A stretch of DNA of 64,000 bases, taken from assembly GCF_001540865.1 (NCBI RefSeq), contig NC_033632.1, positions 2,302,727-2,366,726 of the forward strand. Direction: 5' to 3'. Below the pieces are notes generated by a model. It was not told where the DNA came from and ran no database searches. It saw only the letters and a program-made list of their open reading frames with translations. This DNA comes from Ananas comosus. Its lineage: Eukaryota; Streptophyta; Magnoliopsida; Poales; Bromeliaceae. Made by a program: the position numbers and the translations under genes. Positions 22,901-35,094 of the stretch are shown in pieces (positions within the stretch are counted from its first letter, which is position 1; each line of letters begins with the position of its first letter).

Positions 22901-25900
22901 ACCAACAATCAATGTGTTAGCCTTTACATTTATCTTTTAGTCACCGATGCATCATAATATGGCAGGGGAGATGCTACTTCTAGTCACATATATTGAGGGG
23001 CTTTCACAAGTGGTTACTAGAGTTTTCTGAAGCATATGATTCGTATCTTTCTTCAGTCTTTATGTATCACCAAGTAATTGTTGAAGAAAGTTGATCAATA
23101 TCTCTAACTGTATGAGTTACGGGGAAGTTTTACTTGTCGAAATGCTTAATCTCATAATGTCCAAGATATCATAATATATAATATGATATCCAACAAAGAT
23201 AAGGGCCATGAATTGAAATCATCTAATCTCAGATTCTCCTGTGTTGACATTGCTTAAGTTGCAGCTATTATTTCCTTCTCTTGCTCACCATAAATGCCAA
23301 CCATGTTTTTGCTGTGCTGCTATTATTATTGTGCCATTTTTTCTTTGTTTATTAAATTGGATAGTTTTATTGTATGCGCAAGTTACTTTGATGCGAAGCA
23401 TCGTCATTTTACTAATGTAACAATACGTCTATATTCAGGTCTTTCAACCATGGATTCAGAGGAGAAAATTAGCGTATGCAAAACATAAGCATGTAATCTC
23501 TGGAATCCTAAGGCATGCTCAGATGGAATCACTTGGACGGTTACTTTACGATGATGGGACCCCTAATGTCTCTGTAATTAAAAAGTAAGTCAATTAAGCT
23601 CTCTTTTTTTTTCGGAGAAATTCTTTTGTAACAAAATGCTCTTTCAAAAGCCATGAAAATTCGGATCCTGCAGGATCATATATGTGTATGTGTCCAGGTT
23701 GTAATGGACCCTTTAATTTTATCCCCTACTATAAAACTGCTTTTATAAATCATCCTATTTTCTACTGCAGACTATACCATAAACTGGACTTGGATTCAGA
23801 TGGTGTAATCTCGCGTGCTGAGCTAGCAGCACTTATTGTGGGAATCCAGTTTGAGGAGATTGACTTAGATAGGGATGATGCCGTGGACAAAATAATGGAT
23901 GATTTTGACACATCGGGCAATGCTATCATTGAAGAAGAGGAGTTTATTCAGGGAATCACAAAGTGGCTTAAAGAGGCGAGACGGACAGTTCCAGCTTCCG
24001 GTGCTTATTCGAAAAAGTTCTTGCATGACTTCCATACGGTAATATACTCTATGATATATTGATATATGATCTAAAAGGTGCTTTATGATATATTATCTTG
24101 CATATAAACCCCCCAAAATACACGAATGCATACTACTCTAAAGTGTTATGCCCTTCAGAATATACAATTACAGGATATATGCCTTTCAAAAACTATCATA
24201 TTTGGATGTATGCCCCTTGCAGTTTTAATAGATATGTAATCAACTCAAGCCCCAGCCAAGCTTACTCATGACTTTGAAACAAGGAAAATGTTCCTAAAAA
24301 GTTTTCATATATTTTTTGCATCAACACTCTTGAAAAACCAGTTATTGATCAATGGGCGCCAAAAAGGGTACTGACGCAAACTGACGTATGGTTATATTAG
24401 TCAATTTGCAACTTTCAGATATATTTATCATGTCCTTTAAAAAGGAGGATGATTGAAAGAGTGTATGAAATAAGTTCTATTTCTAAGCTTTGTAGGTTCA
24501 AATTTCAACTTTAGAGGATTATATATGAGCAACTACATGTATTCAGTGCCCCCACAGGAAAAAAAAAAACTATTATGTACCAACTCAAACTTCCAAGTAA
24601 CAGTCCTTTGGGACCCTTCAATTTTGACAGCAAACAAAAGATGAACACAAAAAATTAATCGAAATGAGCGATGAGGCTGCAGAAAGTGTTGAAAACCCCA
24701 CCTGGACCTGTGTTCAAGCAGTCTTGCTTTTGCTTCTGGGAACTGTTATGGCTGCCATGTTTGCTGATCCACTTGTTGATGCTGTCCACAATTTCTCGAA
24801 TGCTACAAAGATACCTTCTTTCTTCATTTCTTTCATCGCAATGCCCTTGGCTACTAATTCAAGTGAGGCTGTCTCGGCTATTATTTTTGCCAGCCGAAAG
24901 AAGCAACGGACTTCTTCGCTCACGTTTTCTGAGGTTTGTTTTATGCTCTCTCTTCTAGTATGCTTCAATACTAGCTATATAAATAATATAACGAGTCAGT
25001 GATTTGTTGCCAGGCCTTTAGCACTTGAATATAGTTATACTCTTGCACATATTCACTAGCAATTAGTTGCATGCTGAATTTTAACTACAATATTTAATAT
25101 AAGCTTGTGGTGATAACATCACATTATTTTTTCTTTTTCTTTTTCTTTTTTTTTTTGATGAAACAGGGATAATACCCTATATGAAAGAACCTAACTTTTC
25201 TAATCTAATTGTCCAAATTTAATCTCTAATTCAAAGCATTCGCTATTAGCCATTACTCATGCTTTTTCCGTTATTGTCCTACTTAATCTCATACAAGTAA
25301 AATAAAAAAAAAAACAATTAAGCTGCAAATTCCACAGCATTGGGGCATCTTTGTTCTCCCTGAGAGACATGTAGATCACAATTCTACCTATTAACAGGGA
25401 AACCCCATCTCCTTTGCAGGTTTTCTTGCAAAACTCCTTCCCAATTCAGTATAATTCATTTTGTGATAGTATATGTTCTAAAATTTCTCTTAGACTGTGT
25501 AGGTCATAAATTATGAACAAATCATAATTCTCTTGTTCTTACTAATATTTACTGCCACTCGATGCTGCAGTATGCTTAGTGATGCTTCCAATTATGAGAA
25601 CTCTCAAATCATAGTGCATTTTCCTATGACAATGGACTACGTATCATTGAATAGCGAATTAAACAACCAAAATCTCTTCATGAAACTCAATGGATAAATA
25701 AAGGAACTACATTCTTTTTTGTTTACTCATATTGAAGTCCAAGAGTTAGCTACTGCTTTGGTAAACTTTCTAATGCATGATTCAACATTGGCGCAGATTT
25801 ATGGTGGGGTGACCATGAACAACACACTGTGCTTGGCCGTCTTTTTGGCCCTCGTCTATCTACGACACTTAACGTGGGATTTCTCCTCCGAGGTGCTGAT

Positions 25901-26045
25901 CATCCTCATCGTATGCCTCGTGATGGGCCTCTTCACCAGCTTCCGCACGACTTTCCCACTCTGGACATGCTTCATCGCCTTCCTCCTCTACCCGCTCTCT
26001 CTAGTAATCGTCTACGTCCTCGACTTCATCTTTGGCTGGTCGTAG
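19979..26045 (+). CDS. NCL: Na+/Ca2+ exchanger-like protein with EF-hands (NCL type)
   Basis: Seven exons: 19979-20429, 21781-21969, 22618-22799, 23439-23585, 23771-24038, 24631-24933, 25797-26045, about 595 aa. A signal peptide with a Thr run is followed by membrane segments. The first CaCA repeat is GGLFLPILGALPDAML..GMGLLAGSTVMLL. A cytosolic loop carries EF-hand 1 (DLDSDGVISRAE, about 329-340) and a weaker EF-hand 2 (DTSGNAIIEEEE, about 369-380). The second CaCA repeat is AMPLATNSSEA..SE|IYGGVTMNN. Plant NCL proteins exchange Ca2+ and Na+ across the tonoplast or plasma membrane, with the EF-hands as Ca2+ sensors. All exons join in phase except exon 4 to 5: exon 4 ends in six As before GTAAGT, leaving phase 0, but exon 5 needs phase 2. 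One surplus A, either an assembly error or a real frameshift, would explain it. The exon 1 border lies at ATCCTCG|GTTAGG. Confidence 0.88.
20526..21114. mobile_element. Mutator-like MITE in intron 1 of the exchanger gene
   Basis: Long terminal inverted repeats start GAGTTGAGCTAGAGTACTAT and extend for more than 150 bp inward. The flanks TTAGTTGAAT (20516-20525) and TTAATTGAAT (21115-21124) look like a 10-bp target-site duplication with one mismatch. In the left arm a 47-bp segment (from 20537 and again from 20584) is tandemly duplicated. A second member of the family starts near 63621. Confidence 0.75.
22868..22955 (+). repeat. Two-copy tandem repeat of about 47 bp in intron 3
   Basis: AATCAATGTGTTAGCCTTTAC and the preceding GTCAATGTGTTAGCCTGTGC blocks are direct copies, both followed by TTTATC.TTTAGTCACC. 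Confidence 0.65.
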
Positions 26046-26382
26046 GTTCTTGATAGAGAGAGATTCTCGACGCTTAAAGAGGATGTCAGCATGGTTTTTG
26101 TACAATTTTGTTTCTTTTTTATTTCTCGTATTTCCTGTTACCTATGTGACGATTTTGATTATTGATCCCCGAATGGAGCTTTTGCTGTGTCTAGAAGCTG
26201 TAATTGGCTTGTGCGCGTGTGTGTTCTTTATATCTGGAAATTAGTCAATCATGGCTTGTAGCTTTTTGCGTGCTTTAATGGTTTTGAATTCTGTATGCCT
26301 CTGCTTATAGCGACTTGTAAATGGCCTGAAGAAAACTATTTGTCCTGTGCACAGTTCTTTGCTTGTTGATCATTGAAGGTTT

Positions 26383-26388
26383 AATAAA
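26383..26388 (+). terminator. Candidate polyadenylation signal of the exchanger gene
   Basis: AATAAA lies 338 bp after the stop codon in a T-rich context, a plausible 3'-UTR length for a plant gene. It was identified by motif only. Confidence 0.45.
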
Positions 26389-26399
26389 GAATTGTACTT

Positions 26400-27200
26400 T
26401 TGCTTTTCTATGTAATTTTACCAAATTAACATTTTCTATCTATTGATCAATCGCCTTGCTCCAACTTACTTACAATTCTTTTACACTGTAGAAGAAGACG
26501 GCTGGCAAATGGCAAACAAAATGTCTGCACTTTCGCCATAGTGGTAAGCTGAAATAAACTTCTTGACGGTAAAAACACACTCTGGTTTGAGTTTTCTACT
26601 TTTGTCAGGGACTTTGGATTATTGTAGTTACAACTTGACTATAAATCAAGTTTAGAGAGAGTAACTATTTTAATGTCAAGGGGATCTCATGCCTCGCCAT
26701 GGGCTATATTTAGGACTTTACATTACAGATAACACTTTACATTACAGATAACTTCAGAGTTTTCAAGAAACTGAACCCTTGGCTGGTGTTGTCATAATCA
26801 ATGGCAAAACTTTCTTATTAATTTTATTTACATATATATTTTTAACTCGCTGTCCTTGAATTATGGCGGAATTGTAATTACGTCAATCCAATCCGCCGTT
26901 GAGGGGCAAATTCAATCATTGCCAAAATATTCAATAAAGCAGTAATCAATTATCAACTAAATACCCCACACAGGAAACCATACTGCATCTTCTTCTACAA
27001 ATTCATTCACTAATGATCTCCGCACTCTGAACTGACAAACAAAGCAAAAGCCAAAAAGCAAAAAAACTAACAGCAAATATCTCTGAATTATCTCTACATC
27101 ACCATACATCATGTAGACAAATATATTGAACTCTGGTACTATTTTGATGATCTACAGAGTCATTCTGACGCACGAATCACCGCTACAACAGATTCCACCG
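26400..27200. other. Intergenic between convergent genes
   Basis: No gene is visible. This is the space between the 3' ends of the exchanger gene (+) and the SPEAR-like gene (-), so it probably holds both 3' UTRs. A short repeat (ACTTTACATTACAGATAACA, twice) lies at about 26710-26750. Confidence 0.45.
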
Positions 27201-27205
27201 CACAC

Positions 27206-28874
27206 TCAACTTTTCCAAAGCTTCAAGTTGAGATCAACATCATCAGATACATCGCCTTTTCTGTCATCTAAAGCCCTCTCAGAGATAGTTGAATCAACGG
27301 GCAAGAAGCTGTAGAAAGGTTGCAAGGAACTACCAATACCATCAGTGCTCGAACCCTACGACAAAGTATACACTATCGGTTACAAAAACTTTCAAATCAT
27401 AGTAAGTTTTGCGAATTTGTTATCGACCTTTTGAGCATTGCTACTTTACCAGTAACGGAACAGAGCTACATTTGGTACAATCTTGACGAACGGACGATGA
27501 CGGTGTAGCCAAGGTAAGAAAACCACCATCGGTGGAAGTGGCGCCATTTTCTTTACCGCCCTTGTTAGGAATAACATTAGTGGTTCGCCAGTCTCGAGGC
27601 TTCATGTTACTGCTTGAATTGTCCGATCTACAACGGCACGAATATGTAGAATTTGAGAGATGGCGTCGAAAAGGTTGTATGAGGAACTAAGTGAAGTAAA
27701 GTGCATACCTGAAAAGAGTTGTTCTGTAATCAAATCGAGTCGAGTCGATTCCGTACGACTGAGACTCGGTTGACGCGAGATGCGAACTACACGGCTGAGG
27801 AATTTTGCAGGGGAAGGAGCCAGAATTGCTGTTGATTACAAAGGGCCACGGCCTCTTCATGCCAACCATCTATTACACTCCTAACCAAATGCATAATTAG
27901 CAATCACCAAAACGAACAAAATTTGGAGTTTTTTTTTTAAAAAAAATTATTTTTAACATGCATAGACACATCTACCTGCATTGCATTGTATACCATAGAT
28001 ATGCTTGAAGTTTTTCAAATTTCCAACAAAATTTGCGGCTTCTTATAGTCACCTCGACTTTTGATTCATCCGATCTAAGTTATTTCTAAATTTAACAACA
28101 CTTTTTACTGTTACTTAGATGATGGAGACATTAATTTATGCGCACAAAAAAAAGAGAAAAAAAAAGTTGAGCGGTATGATTTCAAAATGGCCTATGTTCT
28201 CTTTCTTATATTAGCTCCAGTATAATAAATATTTATTTGCTTATACTACAACAAATCATAAAATTCACAAGTGGTAGTAATAAATGAATTCTCTCACATA
28301 CCCGCTCATCCTCTAGGGGAGGAGTGATGCTGTAGCTGCTGCAGTAATTTTGGTTTGAAGGAAGCTCTATTTCAGGCAACAATGCCTTGTTCACCTGCAC
28401 AGCAACAAATAAAATCAATAAATAAATAAATAAACACCTCTTAAATCACATCAATTTAATAAATAAATAAATAAATAAATGGCACAACAATTTATGCAAC
28501 ATGACCAATTGCGCGCGGACACACACCAGAGGAACCGGATAACTGGCCCAGGTAGGATTTCGCGGAGGTTCGAACACCTGACCCCGATAATCGAAACATC
28601 TCGTCGGCAACGGGCCCTCGAAAAGATCGATGGCGGCCGACGACGGGGTCGGGGCCGGATCAACAGCAGCGGCAGGTTTCAGAAATGAATCCTTGAACAG
28701 CGGCGGGACCGGGATTTGTGAGGTGCTTGTGCTCCTCCTCTGCTCCTCTAAGAGCTTCTCCAACTGCGCAACGCCGAGCCCACGCTGCGGGATCTTCTTC
28801 TTGGTTTTGCTCTTCTTCGACGCGCCGCCAACAACATTGTAATATTTTGGTTGTTGCTCATCATGCAGTACCAT
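27206..28874 (-). CDS. SPEAR: SPEAR/TIE-type EAR-motif transcriptional repressor
   Basis: Five exons on the minus strand: 28874-28527, 28394-28302, 27869-27709, 27627-27450, 27355-27206. All are GT-AG and in phase, giving 309 aa. The N-terminal part has a basic nuclear-signal-like KKSKTKKK (20-27) and the family motif RGLGVAQLEKLLEEQR (31-46). The extreme C-terminus has the EAR motif LNLKL (302-306) within DDVDLNLKLWKS. This arrangement is that of the SPOROCYTELESS/NOZZLE-like SPEAR proteins, also called TIE. These are nuclear adaptors that recruit TOPLESS corepressors to TCP factors and so affect leaf and sporocyte development. The middle is low-complexity Ser/Asn/Pro-rich. I cannot say which SPEAR subgroup it is. 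The TA-rich sequence just upstream (28910-28932) may be the core promoter. Confidence 0.82.
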
Positions 28875-28907
28875 TTTTTTTTTTTATTTGAAAAAAAGAA
28901 AAATTAA

Positions 28908-28932
28908 AACTATATATATATATATATATAAA
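28908..28932. repeat. (TA)n tract upstream of the SPEAR-like gene
   Basis: About ten TATA units lie roughly 40 bp upstream of the start codon on the minus strand. They could serve as a TATA region or be a simple microsatellite. Confidence 0.6.
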
Positions 28933-29119
28933 TAAATATATAATATTCTGAAGCTCGCTACTAGCTAGATTCAAGGAAGAAACATTAAAACAAAATCAAG
29001 TTCGAAAATTATTGGAAGAGAATGTGAAATGTGAAAAGGGTGTTGGGTTTGAGGAGAGCACAAAAACAGAGTGGGGACAATGAGAAGAGAGAGGATAGTG
29101 GAAGTGGTGTTAAAAATTA

Positions 29120-29350
29120 AATAAAAAAAAATAGTCTAAAAAATGGGGGAAAAAAATTAAGGAAATGGCTATGGTGTCGCCTAGGAATGCTTTGGTCCGA
29201 GGATGGTGGAATTAGTTGGGTTTCTTTCTTTTCTTTTTTTTTTTTTACAAAGAAAAATAAATAAAAAAATATAAAAAAAGAGATCTAAGGTCGAATCTTC
29301 GATTTTATAGGCCAAATCCTCGCTCCACTCTCTCCCGATTCTTAAGCCCA

Positions 29351-29385
<35 letters not shown>

Positions 29386-30325
29386 TTCTCTCTCTATCTT
29401 ATTTTCTCTCTCTCTAGTTTCTCTCTCTTACTGGTAATAATAATAATAATATTTTTTTTTTTTTACTCTTCCACGGATCCAGCGATCGCCTCTCGAGCAT
29501 TTCACGCACCATCTGTTTCCACCTCCTATATATCTTCGTTTTAGTTCGTGTTTTGTGAACATTTATTTGCTAGACCCGGTCTAGTAGACTGCGTTTGTAA
29601 AAATGAGTAGCTAGGTTAAAAATGTACAGAACTTATCTGAATTCATGAATCATTTTGAATTAACTATTCAATTTTTTAAAATTTTAATTTTTTACTATCA
29701 AATTTTTAATTTGTTTGATTTGAGCCTGTCAATATCACTTCGACTTTAAATTTTAAGCTAACTATTTGTTTTAGTGAATTTATAGTTATAAGAATTCGGT
29801 GAAGTATATTTACTAAATTTATAGAGATAAATAACGAATTCAAGAACTTCAAAATCAAAGTATTGTTTATTGACTGAAATAAAATAAATTAAAAGATTGA
29901 ATAGTAAAATCATAATTTTGAAAAGTTGAAAACTAACTTAAAAAAATTTGTAGTTCAGATAAGTTATGTACGTTGTTACCAAAAGAGTATTATTATATAT
30001 GCCAATGGATCAACTGCATATAACGACAGCATTCTGAGTCATTGATGAGCGAGGAAATTCCTTGTATGGATGGAGAGTATCTTCCCTACAAGGGGAGAAA
30101 ATTTTTGTTGGTTAAGTGAGATCAAGAACAGTTCATGTAATTTTAAAGCTATATTATGAAATACCACTGTTAATTTTAGCTCGTGTCTTAATTACTCCAT
30201 GGAAAAAAATTACATCTTAATTAGATATATGTCGCTAATTATAATCATAGCAATCATAGTGAGCTGTTAATAATTACATCTTTTAATTAGCCCAAAACAA
30301 ATTGTCTTTTTATTAGTTTATCTTT
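29120..30325. other. Intergenic, AT-rich with CT microsatellite
   Basis: No gene is visible. A (CT)n tract lies at about 29349-29420 and an AATAATAAT run at about 29435. Confidence 0.45.
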
Positions 30326-30330
30326 ACTAA

Positions 30331-30940
30331 GGGGCCGTTTGGTTGGATGTAGTTGATCATTTAAATTTATTAATTATTTAAATATGTTAATAAAATACAA
30401 ATCACTTCCATTGGAGTGGTGAGATAGACTTCTCCACTGTTTTAAGTATTTATGTTGATAGTCGAAGTATAATGGTTTGTCTTCTTTACATTGACGTCGT
30501 CAACGTTGACGCATTTTGGTTTGTCTGATCCACATCAATATTGACGTCGTAAACGTTGACGTACATAAAGGTTGATGTGACAAAGACNTAAAATAAATTT
30601 AAAAAAATTAATTTTTTGCACAAAGCTTGTATTGTCTAAAAAATTTTATTAGTATGACTTTATTTATAAGTATTTTTATTTACCTATATACATATATTAT
30701 TTATTTATTTAGCTATTTATTTATTTATTTATTATTATTAATTTGTAGGTGATCCTATCCCTCACCAACTGCTGCAGTTGGAACTACGCCCAATTTGGAT
30801 GTAGTTCCAACTGCAGCATTTGGGCCTTCTTGTGTAGTTGGAACTGCAGCAGTTGAACTCAACTACACTAAACCAAACAAAAGAATTGTTGTTGCACGCA
30901 TTTGCAACTGCACTTGCAGTGCGTACAACCAAACAGCCCC
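30331..30940. mobile_element. Tourist-like (PIF/Harbinger-type) MITE
   Basis: Its termini are inverted: GGGGCCGTTTGGTTG on the left, CAACCAAACAGCCCC on the right. They are flanked by TAA on both sides (30328-30330 and 30941-30943), matching the three-base target duplication of PIF/Harbinger elements. It holds CTGCAGTTGGAACTAC-type inverted blocks, two TGACGTCGT.AACGTTGACG copies (about 30500-30560) and the single N at 30588. No transposase. Confidence 0.8.
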
Positions 30941-30944
30941 TAAA

Positions 30945-32921
30945 ATGTGACATGTTAGCACTATAGTAAGACTTGTGAAAAGTAAAATCGAAATTAGGAT
31001 CGAACTATAAAACTAAATTATTACAAATGAGACTTTGATGATAAAATTCTAATTCATAGTTAATCTATGACTATACTATAGTTTGATCATCCAGATGAAA
31101 GACGCACTAAAAAAAAATAAAAAAAAAAATTCTGGAGCACATGGCTAATTTTGATGTACTTCAAAGGTCCCTTTTCAAGTGGTCCTATGTTACAATAGAC
31201 CAAAAATTTGTAACTAAGTCATGCCAAAGGCCAATGGAGAGTGATGAGGGGAAATATGAGTGTGACCATTCCTACTCTAACCATGGCATGAGTGACTCAA
31301 TTTCTCCATAAGAATATTGATATCTACATCAACAAGATATAGTTGTTAGATGTAGTGACATAAGGATTGAGATCGATCAAAGGATGACCACTTCTTCCTC
31401 CTAACTTCTCTTGTTTGTTTGCTAATGAAATTAGAGAGAGGAGAGAGAGAGAGGGGAGAGATATCTTTAGGATCTATATAGATTGCTTTTGCTCTAAGCA
31501 TTTAGCTTTAGCGGATGTTTTAGCGACTTATAGATAGTTTTTAGCTTACTATTTTGGGTAATTGATGGGACAGGACGAACCAATTCAAAAGAATCACGAT
31601 CGATATATAGTGTCGTTAAGACTCGAAATTTGGCAAAGAGATCCTAATTATCTTCTAAAGCATCACATGTTTGTAGCGTAAATCAGTTTACAAGGAAGCG
31701 AAGAATCTTGTTAAGAAGAAAAGTGCAATTATCTAATACTAATACTCTTGGTAAGTTACAAGGAAATTTAAGTTCTTATATTATGAAATTCTAGCCATTT
31801 TTATTTTGAGAACAATATACAATATTGTCACCACATAATTAACTTAAATGTAATTTCCAACAACACTACACTACTGAAATTTCAACTACATTGAAAATTA
31901 GGGCTTTCCTTGTGTAGTTCTCTCAGACTATATATTCCTCCATGCAAATTCTCCAACTCTAATGTACTTGTTATAGAAGATCACAAGAATCTCAAATCAA
32001 CCCAAAAAGGAAAGCCTAAAGACCACTTTCTCCAATGGGGGAGGGCCAAGCTTCACTTGCATTGGAGGCCAACTTTTTTTTTTTTTTTTTGCCCTAGGTA
32101 TCTTTTGATACCCCCCTAGCATTATCTCCTACTCATATAGCTGTGGTAGGAGCATTTAAAGAAGCCCAGTGAATTATTCATTGTTGTGCTAAGTTGGAGA
32201 AAGGTGAAGTGGCAATGTCACCATTGGTGAGTCTTGGGTCAGAGCCATTTATGGACCTGACCATTCTGAATAGGCATTCCAAGAATAGGTGGAGTCATGT
32301 GAACAAGGGGGCATAAGAGGGCATGACTTGCATGGGGCATAGTCACACTTAGGGTTAGGTTATTCACATGCAACTCATTGTGGGGCATGTGATAGGGACT
32401 AGGACCAACCATCCAGGGAAAAAGAAGCTGTGCCCATTTCCAATTTGGATCCCTCTCTCTCTCTATATATAGAAGCTCTACCCATTTCCAATTTGTATCT
32501 CCTTTTCTCTCTCTCCCTCTCTCTCTCTCTTATATACTTAGAATTATTGAATGCACCTAGGTGCATACACTAGCTAGGGTATCGAAAACACAGATGTCTT
32601 AAAATCAGAATCTAAATAGCTAGATATTATCTACGTACATCACTTAAAGAGTCTACATATGAAAAATTATAATATTGGAAAACTTTTTTTTTTTAATATA
32701 TATAACGAGCTAGCTATAGATGTTTCAACACTGTTAATTTTCACAGCTATTTGATGGTAGTTTTTCATTTGTATTGTTGATCATATATATATATATATAT
32801 ATCTATGGAGTTTCGGAGAGCCTGGCGTGTACACACAAGGTGCGTGCAATAATTTCTTCTTACATATACTATGTTAAAAGTGAAGATATATCAATGAGAT
32901 TAAATTGAGATGGTCCATGTA

Positions 32922-32956
<35 letters not shown>

Positions 32957-33590
32957 GGTTGAAAGAAAAGAAGAATTGGAAATATCGATTGTTTTTAATT
33001 CATTGAACCAATTGGGCCATCTAGCTACTAGGCGAAAAAAGGACCAAAGACCCATTTTATCCATTAATTCAGTCCTAACATGGTAATGCAAAAAGACGGG
33101 GTTGTCATCCTCAAACAGTTAATTTTGATACTTGTGATCAATAGATGGACTAGAATTGCTAGAGACTTAAATGGGCATTAGTGAACTTGGTTATTAATTT
33201 GTGGAGGAGGAGCCCAAAATTGGCAACACTTTTATTGCTTCTCACATAGGTAATGTTGAGGTTGAAAAGAGTTCACATGCATATATATACATGCCTAGCA
33301 GCAAGGCTTTGGTTGGAGGTGAAGAGGAGTACACCAAACCAATGGATGTGGACTTTGATTAAGTCTTATTCTTAGGATATATAACTTAAGTATTATTGGA
33401 ACCAGATAGATCGCCCGTCAGGTCGTTACATCTTATGTCTTCTCTAGATAAAAAAATTAAGAATTTTATGGTGAATTTCATATTTTTCTTGTTCTAATGA
33501 AAACACCAAAAAAATATCTTTTTTTTTCGTAAAATCAAGAAGACCAAATTAGAAAAGCATAGAAATCTCTGACCAAAATTTTTTATACTC
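30945..33590. other. Intergenic, no gene seen
   Basis: AT-rich sequence with GA/CT tracts at about 31434-31462, 32452-32470 and 32506-32531, and (AT)n tracts at about 32785-32803 and 32925-32952. Short ORFs here show no recognisable family. Confidence 0.45.
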
Positions 33591-33669
33591 TTGCTTCGAA
33601 GAGTCCAAGCCACTCAGGCAATTTGGTCGAGAACTGCCGCTCCGCTGCCGACTTTAATGCACCGCACGC

Positions 33670-34210
33670 ATGCCTGCTACATCTCTTCCACCGTGTGGCC
33701 ACCTGGCATGGTATATTAATTAGCCATGGTATGCTAATTAATTTTGCCCTCACGCGGACACATCCAGCTGAAAAAGAACCACTCGCAGGGTTCGCGATTT
33801 GTGGGAGGGAACAGGCCGGTGAGTTGCACTGGATCGTTGCCGTAGACATCGGCCTCCCTAATGCAGTTTGTGGAAGCACCATCCAGCGCCTCCCCGGGCA
33901 ACCTCTTTCTCAGCACGTTTTCCACCAGAAACTCCTCTTTTGGCGTGAAATAGAGGAGTTTCTGGTGGGCAACGTGTTGAGGAAGAGGTTGCCGATGGTG
34001 CTTCCGCAAACTGCATTAGGGAGGCCAACGTCTTGGGCGACGATACGGTGCGACTCACCAGCCTGTTCCTTCCCACAAATCGCGAACCCTGCGAGTGGTT
34101 CTTTTTCAGCTGGATGTGTCCGCGTGTGAGGCCAAAATTAATTAGTATATACCACGGCTATTAATATACCGCGCCGGGTGGCCGCACAGCGGAAAGAAGG
34201 TAGCAGGCAT
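33670..34210. other. Inverted duplication of a NAC-gene fragment (predicted long hairpin)
   Basis: The left arm 33670-33939 is nearly the reverse complement of the right arm 33952-34210, with a loop of about 12 bp. By eye most positions match, with one 14-bp gap and scattered substitutions. Both arms encode a NAC-domain-like stretch: left arm on the minus strand (EEFLVENVLRKRLPGEALDG, IREADVYGNDPVQLTG, CEWFFFSWM), right arm on the plus strand with the same EEFLV.NVLRKRLP start and then frameshifts. Known NAC domains carry comparable EELV..YLR.K..G, DVY..DP..L and EW.FFS blocks. The arms also share non-coding sequence beyond the fragment (TTAATTAG.ATA...AATATACC). Neither arm is an intact gene: there is no start, no DNA-binding C-terminal subdomains, and the right arm is shifted. 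A transcript from either strand would fold on itself, so a source of siRNAs or a young microRNA against NAC genes is inferred. Confidence 0.75.
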
Positions 34211-34224
34211 GAAAATTTTTTCGG

Positions 34225-35090
34225 TATTTTCTTGAAGTATTCATTGAAATAAGAGAAATGTGGGATTCATCATAACACTTTATCAGGAGAATATATAAAA
34301 TGTAAACTTGTATTTTATTTTTTCATATAGTAGAATATCTCTCTCTCCCTCTTTCTGTGGACATAGGCAATTGTCGAATCGTATAAATTTTGATTTTTTT
34401 TCTTTCTGCATTTACTTTTTTTTATCTCGCTCGACTTTTTCTATTTTTTGTGCATATTTGTAGGTAGAATTTAATCAAATCTTAACATTGTCGGTGTTTG
34501 GTACGTGCCGATCTCTTCTATCTTGGATTCCAATAAAATAACAAGAAATGAAACATCTTAGTAATTTCTGAAGCTTAATTTGGTGACTAACTTCTAAAAG
34601 AAGTTGCGCATGTAACACAGTATTATCTTGTGGTTGCACTAATTAAAGGCTCCTACTATATATCTCACTATTTTGTATACAAACTCCAGTATTTTGTGGT
34701 TTATCTTGAAGGAAAACCATAAAATTAATTTGCACCCACTAGATAACAACTTCCACTCAACCCTAGGGGATTACTATCAATTTAACCGGGAACCACTATC
34801 ATCCTAACCGCACATCTCTGTATCCAACGGCCGAAAACTCAATAGTACCAAGGACTTGGTATTGTTAATAGTATAGTAGCATAATTCTATATATATATAA
34901 TCAAATAGCTATGAAGTGCACCTACCTATTAATGTTGAAATAGATATTGAGCTTGAAGATCTTTTTAACTCCTAATCGCCTTCGAGGAGGCAGTGAAAAC
35001 ATGCAAAAATAAATCCAAAACATTTCGCCAGTATACCGCATTCTCTTACTAGAGAACCTAACACTTGATTTTCACATTCTTGTTGGCTTA
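34225..35090. other. Intergenic, no gene seen
   Basis: AT-rich sequence with a CT tract near 34340. No coding region or clear element boundary could be supported. Confidence 0.4.
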
Positions 35091-35094
35091 AAGG

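Noticed and set aside
28479..28842. Plus-strand ORFs at 28479-28842
   Set aside because: They are shadows of the first exon of the minus-strand SPEAR-like gene.
29349..29420. Possible CRISPR-like or satellite array in CT/AT repeats
   Set aside because: Simple microsatellites without unique spacers; the genome is eukaryotic.
31215..31240. TGCCAAAGG resembling the start of miR399
   Set aside because: The match stops after nine bases and no hairpin partner is seen. Sequences of several other conserved plant microRNAs were looked for by eye and not found.
33623..34129. A 168-aa plus-strand ORF across the NAC inverted repeat
   Set aside because: It reads through both arms and the loop, antisense in the left arm; it is a by-product of the inverted repeat, not a protein gene.
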